Shown here in pieces: positions 1 to 12,300 of a stretch of DNA of 64,000 nucleotides. This DNA comes from Ascidia mentula (taxonomy: Eukaryota > Chordata > Ascidiacea > Phlebobranchia > Ascidiidae), in assembly GCA_947561715.1 (NCBI GenBank), contig OX387205.1, forward strand, positions 13,211,001-13,275,000. The letters are read 5' to 3'. Each line of letters begins with the position of its first letter. Position 1 is the first letter of the stretch. The position numbers were made by a program, and so were the translations under genes. The notes under the pieces are model-generated. The model made no database searches and was not told where the DNA came from. It saw nothing but the letters and a program-made list of their open reading frames with translations.

Positions 1-216
1 CACAATTGGCGTGTATGGCGTGCCAGCGGTCGCCTTTTAGGGTGACATGAAAAAAGAACTATTTTACTCGGCCCCAAAACGCTTCAAACAACTCCGGTTT
101 CGGCCCTGAACGTGAAAGCGTGCATCAACCCATAACCTAAGCTAATATTACGATACGATACCATATCGCTACCCAGTTTACAGACACTAAATTAATTAAC
201 CTCGTCACTTTTGCAG

Positions 217-311
217 TGCCGTCATCGCCATGAAGATTTTATTGGCACTCGTCACGCTTGCCTTGTGCTCGGTGATCCGAATCGAGGCCCAGAACGATGA
301 CAGTTTTACAG
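217..311 (+). CDS. Collagen exon 1: 5' UTR tail and signal peptide
   Basis: The ATG at 230 opens a typical secretory signal (Met-Lys, a Leu/Ala/Val core, then Ile-Glu-Ala and a likely cut before Gln-Asn-Asp-Asp). The exon ends at 311 in phase 1 before gtgagt. Only 13 nt upstream of the ATG, the sequence shows a branch-like taattaac, a pyrimidine tract and ttgcag ending at 216. The mature exon therefore probably starts at 217, after a 5' UTR intron or a trans-splice acceptor. The short open frame in the other direction here is a shadow. Confidence 0.85.
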
Positions 312-3300
312 GTGAGTGTTGGGCTCTGTTTAGACGATTGTTTTGACGCCAGCGGCTCGGGTGAGGCCCATGGCTTTTCGGCACACGGGCACAGAACCCG
401 CCATCTTCGCTCAACACGATTTTCCAGGCTCCGTGAAAGGTTTAGGGCAACCCCGTCTGAAGGTCTTTGCCGAGGCAGGACGTGACGTCAGTGGAAGGGG
501 GGTTAGTCATTTGTGGAAACCGAACAAACAGGTTTCCTATGATGCCAACGCGCCGAAATCCGGCTAAGCGCAATTGCCTTGTCAGTCTAAGGAATAACTA
601 CTCCCGGAGACTGCTATTACACTTAATCCTGATCATTATAAAAGGCCCTGGTGCGCAATTATTATGTAAAGTAGCTCCATACGTGGACTTGGAAAGATTA
701 GTATCGGGGTTTCCGCTGCTATCCAAAACGCATTAGCCGTCGTTTACCACCAAGGCACTCACGCTGATAGGAATAGTTAAGCCAAGATGTTCAGTTGATA
801 CCACGCTGATAACGGTCACTGGGTGCTGTCGTTGTTTCTTTCATGCGGGCTGGCTTCTAATTAGACCCAAGCCTGTTCTGTGGTCGTTGTCACGCGCGCC
901 TGGTTCCTCTGCGTTCGCGTTACAACCGCCAGCAAGCCCTCGGTAAATAAAGCGGCTTTAGGCCACAGGTATGTTTGCGCGCGATGTTTAGACTCTGAAA
1001 TGGTTCCTTTGTTCGGGGGGCTCGAACTTGGGTGGTGTGCGACAAAAAGGCCAAGGCTGTAGATTTGGAGATTGACTTCAAGGCATAAACTAAGCGTGAA
1101 TACGTGGAGGAATGGCGATTTCGTGCGTTTAGAATAATCCTCCCGCGTGGTGTATTGCGTTGGACGAATTCATTTTCTCACGGCTTACATCAAAGTTTGT
1201 CGCGTTCCCTTATTTTCTCTCAGTTGCAGAAGTTGTCAAACACAATAGTCTTGGTCGCATCATTGCAAACCGTCAATATGTTTGATTCACGAGAATCTAT
1301 AATTGCTTGAACGCAAAGTATCGGCATTTACGTCAAATTCAGCCTGAGTCGACAGACATTCGTCTTTTCCGGTCCCAAGTTGATTTCGACGGGAATCTCG
1401 ACAGGGTGTCTTGTTCAAGAGCGCCTGCGAACGCTCGCGTGGCACGCGGAAGTGATTTTCTAAAGGCCATCGGCTTAAGTTACCAGTTAGTTGTTGGGTT
1501 TTGATGTCGTCCGGCCTGCCTCAGCCACTGATGGATCGCTTCTTGGTCAACGGAGGCTCGCTAAGGGTCAGTGACGTGCGTGAGTGGCCCTGCGATCTAA
1601 TCGTCCACGACTGGTGGCAAATCAAAGAGGTTTGTGGGTAAATTTTTCCATGGCGCGGTTAATAGTCTTGTGGTATGGTAACACCTTTCGGGGCGCGGGA
1701 GTTTGACGCCTTGAGTCACGGTTAGTCACCCCACTTTACACAAGCTCGTGTGATAAACTACTCCACTATTCTTTGAACAAATCACCGAGGCGGATAATTA
1801 GGTTCCGAAGGATCGAAACAATGGCAGAATTTTATCGCACGCTGTTAACGCGAAACTCACGGACAGCTGTTTGATTCCTGGCTTGGAATCGCGTCCAACT
1901 CTTTGTGTCGCGATCTGTGGCCCTATTCGCGCCGTGCAATTGTTTGCTAATTCGGCGTCGTGACCCGGTAGCAGAATGACGCGAAATTTTTCGACCCCGT
2001 TTCGATTTGGGCCGTCGGAAGGCGTGACACGGAGTCGTTGGAGTCGCGAGTGCGTCCCAGAATAGTGCTCTTGCCTCAATTAGGCGTTGCGTCAAGTACT
2101 GGATCTTGACAGTTGCCGATCGCGCAGTATCCAGTTTAGCCTGGGACCTACTCGTTCCTTACTTGAAGTACACTCAAACTTCGGTGCCACTCTTGACTAA
2201 CCGAACCCAAGCTCGTATCGCTGATAAATCGGACTTACTTGCGGCCGCTGAGCTTTGAAGGCGTTTTCTTTGCCTTCCAAGACATCGGCGCTGTATTCAT
2301 GTACTTGTGTATTTGCCTTAGGGAGAATAGTTGATGATTCATTGCACGCCGTGGTTCAATGCTCACGGGAACACATTGGTATTCGTGGAAGGAAAAATTA
2401 ATGTCCTTTGACATTCACACTGCGGTTTTAATCCCTTTTATAAACCATGGGAACAGACAACAGTTGTTAACCTGCTGTAAATCACGTGCCCCATCCGACG
2501 TCTGTGTTGCGTCTTACAACTAATTTAAGATCAAAAGGAAGCGGTTTCTTGTGATGAAAGCGATCAGCAGTAAGACGTGTTGCACACCTAAAGCACAAAA
2601 GTGACCTGTCCAGTGTGGTACCAATTCGCTCGGCGTGGGCGCGTAATCCGATGCGCTAATGGGTATATGTACCAGCTTACGAACAAAACAGCGCCATTAC
2701 TCAAGACCTTATGTTTTGAGTTCTCCGCTTTTTGTTAATATCTGTATGAGGATATGTGTCTTGATACTCTACACAAGAGTTTGTATGTTTCGGGTAGCAT
2801 GTTTCGGAACGCCCAAAAAAAGTAATCCTATCACTGTCACACATTATGTCTTGCTTTTAGTTGCGAACACAATACGCTTTGCGATGGGTTAAAATCTTAA
2901 ACACTTCTTGGGTAATGTTGAATGGGGCCTTTATACAAGAAAATAACCAAGAATAGACTTCAAAAAACCACCATAACAAAATAGGTGCGTTTTACAATAG
3001 TACCTTAGTGGTAGCGCCCTGAATTGGAACACAGTCATAACTTTCCAACAAAGTGACTATTGTGTCTCGATTCTGTCGCAAAGGTCTTCTAGCGCTTGGG
3101 CGTTAATGGTGTTTGTCGGCTGTGGTCGCCTATCTTAGAATTGCGATAAGAGTCTTGTAATACGGGAATTGCTCGATAAAGTAACCGCCGGAATGCATCA
3201 ACATACTCCTATATGCATCATAACTAACTGTCAAATGTTTTCGTGCTATTGATTTCTACAACCCACGAAACTGTGAAGGTATTACGCCATCAGTTACCAA

Positions 3301-6300
3301 TACACAAGGAATAGCCTAGAATAGCCATACATCAGCATATCTGTTCAGTCTTTTCGAGGCGAAGATTTGTGGATCCGTAAAATCGTTAGTGTTTTGCCAA
3401 ACTTTTATCCGCGTCTGACACGAATTGTGAAAAATAGTTTTGTGGAGAAATGTTTACCGTTGGGCGGACTCGACAAAAAAAAACTAGCATTTTGACTGGA
3501 GACAATGCCTACCCCAGACTTGCGGAACTGTCTCTTTCGTCGGGTAAAGAGCTCGCGAAGAGTCTGACATGGGCTTTGTGACAACACAATCACTCGCAGC
3601 CTTATTACTGCGACTTTGTTTACGCAGCGCAATCCCCTCGGCTCGAAGTGTGTTTGAACAACGAAGAGAACAGTGAAAACGCTCTAACGGCCACAGGGTC
3701 GCCTTGTAGCTGCCACCATTGTGTGACATGATGTTCTGTGTTTGACGCAAGCCCCGTTTATGGGATGCTAGAACTGTTTATTTGAAGAAGACGACCTATT
3801 GCCCAACACCCCGCGCTATCCGCTTACACAAGTCGTGCGGATTAGGGTCTACAGCACGCTTTATGATATTGGTCGGCACTCAGTGTGTGCGGCTGTACTT
3901 TGATTGATGTTGACTTATCCTAGAACCCGTACTGCGTGTTCAAATGCCAATTGGTTTGGAAAACGCTTGAATTATGCCGCGATTGATCTTTGATTGACGT
4001 CTGCTGCCCTAGTACTTGTACTTTGAAGATCGTCTGATGGATTTAACATACTACGTAAATGTGTATACAAAATCGTTAATGACGAAACAAGGAAAAACAA
4101 AACGCAAATGCGTCAATGAATAATTTAAACAGTTGCGCCACGTGGACTATTCGCGTCATCATCTATTGGTGTTTAATTTCTTTACGAGGACTGTGTTGTA
4201 CACGCGAACAACTGCTTCGTAAATTAAAACAGTCGTTGCCAGATAGAAACACCCTGACGCATAACATACAATCGCGGTGGTGTGTTGATTGAACTGCCTG
4301 GAATCCAGGCCACAAAGCGGTTGATTTACGATGGACCGCCGGCCGCTCTTTGGTCCGAGCTGAATCGCCCGTGTGTCAATTTGTCACCGCGTCAGAGTGG
4401 GCTCACGGTTCCGATTCCAGGCAGGCCCCGGACCGTTTATTTGTCAGCATCCCCGCCGTCTCGAGAGTCTGCTTCCGAGCCGAATGTTTGCATTGGCGAG
4501 ATGTGAAAGTGGCGGCGAATGTCACGTATCGAAGGGCGTTAGACGACCCGGCCTACCGTCGACCGTCTGTCTCTAGACATATTGCTTAATGTCGATGACG
4601 TCATAGTTCCAGATCTTGTCTGGGCCAGGTCATGATCTGACAGATAAAAACACGTTGAAACATTAGTCCAAGAAACAAGATTTCATCTATAGTAAACCGT
4701 ATCAGCCTCTGTTTACTCAAATGTTATTTTTTGATGTTTTGACACTATTAACACAAGGTATCGTGAGTTTCCTTGGGTAATCATCTGTCAATTTGACTCC
4801 ACTTTTAAAAAATGGCAAAACCCGTCCATCGTCATCCGTTGGGTGGTTCCAGACTGGCCATAGACTTGTCCAAACAAGGGCGCCTGTGCTAAAAAGGTGC
4901 CAAAAGATTTCCTCGGGGGTAGCTCATTTCCACGTCTCCCCGTCGCGATTTTGCTGCTGTATAAACTGACTTGGGGCCGATAACCCTGAACCTGGTGGAG
5001 TCGGAATTCGCTTAGGGGCATCTTGAAGCAACTTGCCGCCACTGGTGCGTATCAAAGTTGACACAGGCTGTAAACACGCTTTCGAGGGTTGATGCTGTTC
5101 TCAGCAAAAGTGTTTCCGCGTTTTTCGAAGACACGCAAACTGCACATTAGGGTAGGAGCTGCTGAGTACCAAAAGTTGTCTTGTGATTTCTGTACAGATT
5201 TGAGGCCTTGGAATTGATGCATTTTATTACCATAAGTTTTTTATGGTAGATTTCAAATTGGCATTGTCAGGAATCAATTAAAAAGCGTCTTTTCTCGTTT
5301 GTCGGCATCTAACAAATCATTAAAAATTACACTGATAATGCCTTATGTGTTTTCAAGTCGTTTTAAACGTTCGATTTATCCATGGCTTGTACGCACAGAT
5401 ATAACATCCAATGGTTTCTCTGCTCTTGGAAGGGCAATTGTCGACCGTTCAGTAGTTCGAGACTTGTTTGTTTTTCCACGTCACAACAGTGCCTTCTGAT
5501 TCGTCTGCACGCGACAATCTCACGTACAAGAACACTCCTCTCTTAAGGACACCTTGATACCATCGCCCTCTGACGTCACTAGGTGTGTTTGCGACGCAAA
5601 CGAGTCGCATTGAGCGAAGAACAGAGGTTGTGGTTTGCATTCTCGACTCGAGTCGACTGCGAAAATCGTCCGACTTCGCAGAACGCCAAAGCCTGTAATT
5701 GGGGTTTTTGCAGCTGTTTGCTGTGGTGTCCATTTTCTCGCGGTTGCGTTTGCTTCACATTTTTGCAAAGACGCGCGCGTAAGAACTTGTGGAATTGTGG
5801 TCTGTGGTTACACAGCGCTGTGTTGTTGAAACTTAGATGTTTTGCATCGGTGTTGAATATCAAAATAACGACGCAGCGTTCCCTACAGACAGCCAACTGT
5901 GGGTCGGTTTCCCCAGTGTGGCTGACCGTCCAACAACGGTCACTGTCATCGCTGGATACCACAAGGTTTGAGTCATAGGCCACTGCGGGATGCTTTGTTC
6001 TGTACCGATCTACTACATATGATGACGCCAGATCAGCACTCTGAGGCATATGGGTTTACTCCAAACTAGCGCTGTCAGTTTTACATGTTAAAATGCATGT
6101 TGCAATTTGAATGTTTTGCTATCACCATAAGCGTAACGTTTGCATCATAATTCCGATTGCACGACGATAATAACAGTGGCGAATGATCGATAGGCAGCCT
6201 ACTGAGTGTACTCTGTTTAGTGTGGAAATTTAAGACATGAGTGAAACAAATGTTAGTGCGTGGGTGTGGATTCGTGTTCATCCATCAAGCGTTGAACGCA

Positions 6301-9300
6301 TGTCGTGTCTTGACCAACGAACTCTCTTATCTCAGGGAATGAGCTCCCTTATCTCCCACCCACAACAAACCCGTGTCTGATTCTTTCCGGAGCAACATCC
6401 ACAAACCTCGCAATTACTAGAGTTCCGTGCTTCGACTTTGTCACATTTAATCGGCGTTTTGTGGCGCTGCTGAACTTGCCACGGGCGATGCTGTGAAAGG
6501 AGCGATTACACCAGAGTGTTTACACTCATGCCTAAAGATTGCATCTCCGTAGTGGAGCTGGCAAGGCAACTGAGGCCTACGCGTAGCCCTCGTTACCGGT
6601 GCGGCAGCCCCGGGGCCATGTGACATTGCATCTCCAAAGACGTACAGCATTGGGGGTATGTGGTTCCAAAGACAATGAACGTAATTGTGATCCGCTGGAA
6701 CGTTCCGTTACCCGGATGTTGATGAGATCGCACTATTTTGATGTCAACTGTTAACTGAAGTACGTGTGCACGCTAAGCTCTGCAACGTCATCCGTATGTT
6801 AATCCAGTCTCGTGGCGTTCGTCTTCGCGGCTGGCGCCGATTTGTTCCTGATTTCTCGAGAGAATCCTTTTCGGGTTGTAGGCCGCGCCCAATGTTTGGG
6901 TGTATGCTCTGTTTGTGGCAGGGTGTGCATTGAAGCGTTACACTCGAATCGCTAAAGACTTTGCACTAAAAGGATTTTCCAATTCTGCAGCAACTCTATT
7001 TATTTTAAATTTCCGGACAAGCAAGATATTTTGGAAACAGTGCAGCTTTCCAAGCTATTTTAGTTGCGCACTTTCGGGGTTCCAACCTATTTATGTAACA
7101 ATCATTAAAACTCATGCAATTTTCAGTTTACGGTTAATTAACTCGTCAATGCAAGTCCTGTTGACGTGTACATTAGTGTGGAGTGTCGATCGTTTTCAAC
7201 TGACGTACCACGCATTATATTTAATACATTAGCGGTAACTTTTGCAATGAAACATGCCTTGACCTAAACAGTTAGAAACGTAGGAATTCAAACAAAGGGA
7301 TTCTCAAAACTATGTAACCAAAGCATCCGACAATTCAGACGGACCATAGTTGTCCTTGTTGCGATTTGTAAGCAAAACGTCGCTGGCCAACATGCCGTTG
7401 TTTACCGATTTGTTCCCTTGTGAATCCCATTTGTCAGCTGTTCGCGTCGCCAAGGTAAGCGTGTTAAACACGCCCGTAACACTTCTACGGGATCCCGAAC
7501 GCAAGTTGATGCTTCCTACAACTGTGTCATGTTTCACTCGTTGTGGTTTTGCTGATACATGTTATTAAGTACTGAGGTATACAATTTCATCACAACTATT
7601 AACAAGATGGGCGACACCAGGAAAACGTTTTCTACCGTCGCAAGGATTTTTAATCCACGGTATGGTTGATGAGACTGAACGTTTTCCACTCTAAAACCAT
7701 GGAAGTACAGATACCGGAATATCAGTTTAATCGAAGGCTGATAAGGTTGACACTAAGTTGGTCCAATTGACTCTGTATATGTTGTCTTGTGGTTGTAATA
7801 TACTTTCAACGAAATTTACTGAAAAAAACTTTTCGGGCGTCTTAAGATCTCAGCATCCATCCTCACACACACACAGACATTACGTAATCGCATTCTCGGT
7901 GCGTTTTTTGTGTCCTGTCGGCGATGGTGGAAAGATAGAGGGAACGTAGCGTGCCGATAATGAATAAATGATGCTGCGGGTGCGGTGCTTGTGCCAATAT
8001 TGACTGCGACAAGAATAGAGAGGGTGCTTCGTTCGGGCACCTCGGTCAATCCTTGGGCATGCGGAGTGATGACCACGTTCTAGATGGCTTGGACAAACAT
8101 ATCCACAGCTTGTCGCAATGGTTGTGTCATAATATTGACTGTGGGAGAGATCAATTGATATTATGTTGTTCGTTGTCTACGACCTCTCGTGTATTCGACC
8201 TTTGGGCCCAAAATGGTGGTTACGTCATTAAGTGAAATTGCCTGAAAACGTTTCCAATTGAAAACATCTGCGCCATATTTTATGTCGTTTCTGAGCGCGT
8301 AGGTGGACGTGGAAGAGGAAAAGATATTTCATGAGAACGTTGAGTGCTGATTTTGCCTCCGGGATCGATTGTTAAGATAAGGAAAAGATTGAGCGATTGC
8401 TGTCTGGAAGTACAATGGTCAAATCCAACTTTTTTGCTTCCACTTTGGTGTTTATTTTTATCTCAACTTCACGATACAAGCATCCACCAAATTATCTTAA
8501 AAATCGAAGTTTAATCTTCAATTAGTTATCGCAATATCAGCAGTTTAAAAATAGTTACATTTTCCCTCCGTGTGGTATATGGCGATCTTGCAATTAACCT
8601 GTGATGTTTTGCATATAAATGCACATACTGTGCAGACATACTATCCAAAAACGCTTCGGCTGATTAGACATGTACGTGTCGATTCCCCTGAGAGCGCTTA
8701 TCGTTTAATCGGGTTGAACCAAGCTGGGCCAAAAGTTAATAGGCAGTCATTACAAAGCTGCTTGGTCGGATTGCAACGCGTGCCTGGGCAAGCGTGTGCA
8801 CATCGCCTCAACACAGAGCTTTCCTTTAAAGTTATTCATGTGTTTCGGCACCTTACGCCATGCTTGCCCTTAATGGCGAAACCGCGCCACGAGCCATTGC
8901 ACTCGTTGCGAAACCGTAAACTCATCTCCAACTCGACGAAAGACCTCAACAGCGGACTGCTTGCTTCTGCACCCCTTGACGACCCTCTTAATTTCGATTT
9001 GCGGCTTATTTAGCCTCGTGCTTCACGTTGCAGGCAAACGCACTGCGGTTCAAGTGCTGTGGTGATGGCGAATTAGAGAAGGGAGTGATATTTGAAACCG
9101 AACGCATGTTTTGCCCCAGCGCCGGCACGCAATGCTAATAGTTTCAATAAAATGTTGCGAGTTTGGACTGAAATCTTCAACGGTTCAGCTAAAATTGATA
9201 AAATTCGAATTTTCATGGTGCGTTGTCAAATGTATATGCGAAGATATAATGGTCCAAATTCACATCATTTATTCAGTCTACTAAGTTACAACTAGAAGAC

Positions 9301-12300
9301 ACCATGTGTTGAAGAGACGTGAAAGCATCGTATTTTTCGATCGGTTCCTGCATTGGGAGTAATGCAACACCACACAAGTGTGAACACCTGTTGCTTTAAA
9401 TACGAAACCCAACGAAAAATCCGACCTGTAACTAGAGGAAAACTTGAAAGAAACTTAAGATCGGTGGTTCTTGAAACCCTTTACTGTTGCTGGAAATTTT
9501 GTCTTACAAAGGAAAACTGCAGTTATCGAAACTAATGGGAATTTTCATGTATACGTGTCGTATTGCAAAAACCTCAAGGACAAAATATATTTTGTTTGTT
9601 TTAAACTCCTTTCATCGGTCTAGTGTAAACGTACAAAGCTCCTATCTATTAAAGGTATTTGCTGTGGAATCACGGCGATCAAACATAACTCATGCTGCTG
9701 GTATTTGGCGCACCCAGCTAGGTTGCCGGTGCATGTTTTTGTACTTCGCCCCCTGAGGAAGCTTTGTCTGGCTTTGAGTCGCGCACCATTAACGATAAGC
9801 TGGGGCTTAGTGGCCATGGATGTTTGTGTTGTGCTTTCCACGTACCACAGCTCTTATATACCCTCGACCTGGGGCATCTAAAGGGGGTTAGGGGGCAAGG
9901 AATGGACGCGCAAGAATTGGTTTCGGATGTTGGGACGCCCGCCGATTGACGCAACACCCCAGCGTTTGACATCATTGCTCGTCTGTTCAAAGGGACAGCC
10001 GGGTGACGTTGATGTATTGAGGTGGAAAGCGATGACGTTGGCGGTCGTAGACGTCAAATGAAGACGTATTTTGTCACCACTTTGCAAACGTTTTCAGAAG
10101 TTTTTTTAGGATTGTATGATTTCTATAGCTGTCCCCTAGTGATTGAGACAAACGTGAGGGGTGAATTGAGTTTAGGGTCTGCAGTTTATTTTCCTCCGTC
10201 CGATTTTGAAAAGAAAACATCTAGCCGTTGGTTTTTGGTTTGCCTTAATGGGGAATATAGTACATCTGCAAATACATTTTCATTGGCGAACTTTCACAAA
10301 TCTTCCCACATGGTTTATGCGAAATCGCGAAAAAAATCTCGGCACAACAGCAACACAATAAGACAGGTCACCTTTTTCACGATCCACGAGCTTAATATTG
10401 GGCGACTTCGAGTCCATACATGCCCACTATGTTTGCTGAGTGGTGCTCGACGGGGCGTTTTGTCGCTGCAACATCCAACGCCCACCATAAGTGTTGTTCT
10501 TGGACAGCCGCCCACGCTTTCCAGAAGTAAACGAGACCCTTAGAGGGGGCCGGCAGTCGAACATTTTTGCCATGTTTGTTCTTTTACTGCTGCGATATTT
10601 GTTGTGTGTGTTTTGGTGCGAATGAACAGCCGCCGTCTTATCGCAAATCCAACCTTGCTTATGTGGTTCAAGTAACGTTATATGTGAACCTGTGATGCTG
10701 TAATCTACATCGATACCGTTTTGAATTTCCCCGTCAGAGAATGTCTAGCCTTCCAATGTAATACCTGTGGTGGTCATCAGAGACAGCCTAAAGAGATCTG
10801 TCGCGCCTTGCCTCAATTTAAATCGTTACACGACGCCAATACCCTTTCATCCAAGGCCATATACGGGTTTTGTAATGTCTAACTTAAGAGTCGCGCTTCG
10901 GTTGAACCAAGCACCGATTATTCCAGTCTGACTCAGCGTCGACTCTTTTGTGTCGTAGGAGGAAAGGATGAAAACTGTAGACGTTAAATTACATGGTTTA
11001 AAAATTCACCGGCTTCCCCTTTTTAGCATAAATGAGCGGTCGGTGTCCGTAGGCGGTTTGTGTGCGCAGCTTGGTTGGTTTTCCGGTCGGTTTGAATCAG
11101 AAGAGCCGTTTGAACGTGGGTTACCACTCGGCGCTGTTTCCTTCTTTCCGCTGCAATCAAGACAACGTAAACACAGGTCGCGTTTTATCTGTGTTGCCTA
11201 CTAGAAGACACGTGACACCCAAAGCCACCTTTGCCGCGTCACTTTCTAGCGAATGAGTAAAGCTTTAATCGCCCAGTAAGAAGCAACCGCCACTGCCAAC
11301 AAGGTTAAAGGCTGCGGGGAAATAGGATCAGTTGATTCTTGGTTGCTTTTAGCAATTGATACGGAAGTTTCACTTGCGCCAAACTTGAGGCTTTTGATCT
11401 TTCGCGCGGTCTAACACGGGCCATTTACTTTGCGGACTGCACGCTCGTTCCCGCTGGTGGCTCTGTGCGCCGCGTCCTGCAGCTAATCCTCTACCATGTA
11501 GAAGGGACATTGTATAAAGGAAAGCTAGGGCACGCGCGCAAGTAAAAGCGGCGACCGCGTTCTTATTTGGACGAGGCGGCCTTTTTGGCGGATGTCTGCG
11601 CCGTCGCTTTGTGTTCCCCCTCTCACGAGCGCGATTCTTGCTCGGGTCGAGCGCGAATCCGGTATCTTCCTTTCTCTCGAGATCGCGTTCGACGGCGGAG
11701 CATCTAGACGTACCATTTCCTGGTTGGGAGATAACACGGCTTGCACATCTCCCCGCGGCTAAACGGTGATCTAACGAACGTGGCCTGTGTATTGAGAACA
11801 CAGCTTGTACATCAACCGCCTTTTACTGTGGCTTTCCGAAAGCGGAATAAGCAGATGTTTCTAATCACACATTGTGATTTGTTGAAAGCTTTAACTTCGA
11901 GTAGAATATTAATGTATCGATTACGTTATAAACACGTTATATAACTTTTAAATATATATTTCTACTCTGAAGATAGATGGTAACATAAATTCTACTCTAC
12001 CAAGATTTTTGAAAATATTTGGAAAAAAAGTGATTTGGTTTCAAAACCAATGTTTGTTTGTCGTTGTTAATGGAAGCTGAGCATTTAATGGATCGAGTGT
12101 TTGGTTTTCTATACTCATGGACACGGTCCCTTACCACCACAATGCATATATTGTTTGATTTGGAATCCACAAAGGTAAACTTGCGTAGGCAGTTTTGACC
12201 GCAGTGCACACACGACCGAGCTTTTGTTTGTGCTCTGCTTGAAATTTCTATTGATCCGAAGCACATTTAAGGGAAGGTGAAGGGATCCACTCCGAAGAAA

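Noticed and set aside
4303-4590. GC-rich open segment in intron 1 preceded by 'atccag' and readable in the phase the collagen would need
   Set aside because: The acceptor has almost no pyrimidine tract and no good phase-1 donor follows before the stop; kept out of the gene model.
5579-6049. Overlapping long open frames on both strands (156 and 131 codons)
   Set aside because: They lie inside collagen intron 1, overlap antiparallel, and have no splice sites or recognisable product; probably chance in a stop-poor stretch.
8570-9013. 147-codon plus-strand open frame
   Set aside because: Intronic, composition unlike the real exons, no domain and no fitting splice pair.
10022-10543. 173-codon plus-strand open frame
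   Set aside because: Also intronic; sequence looks like translated noncoding DNA and no phase-compatible splice sites were found.
11370-11801. 143-codon minus-strand open frame in a GC-rich patch
   Set aside because: Arg/Ala-rich as expected for random GC-rich DNA; no homology recognised.
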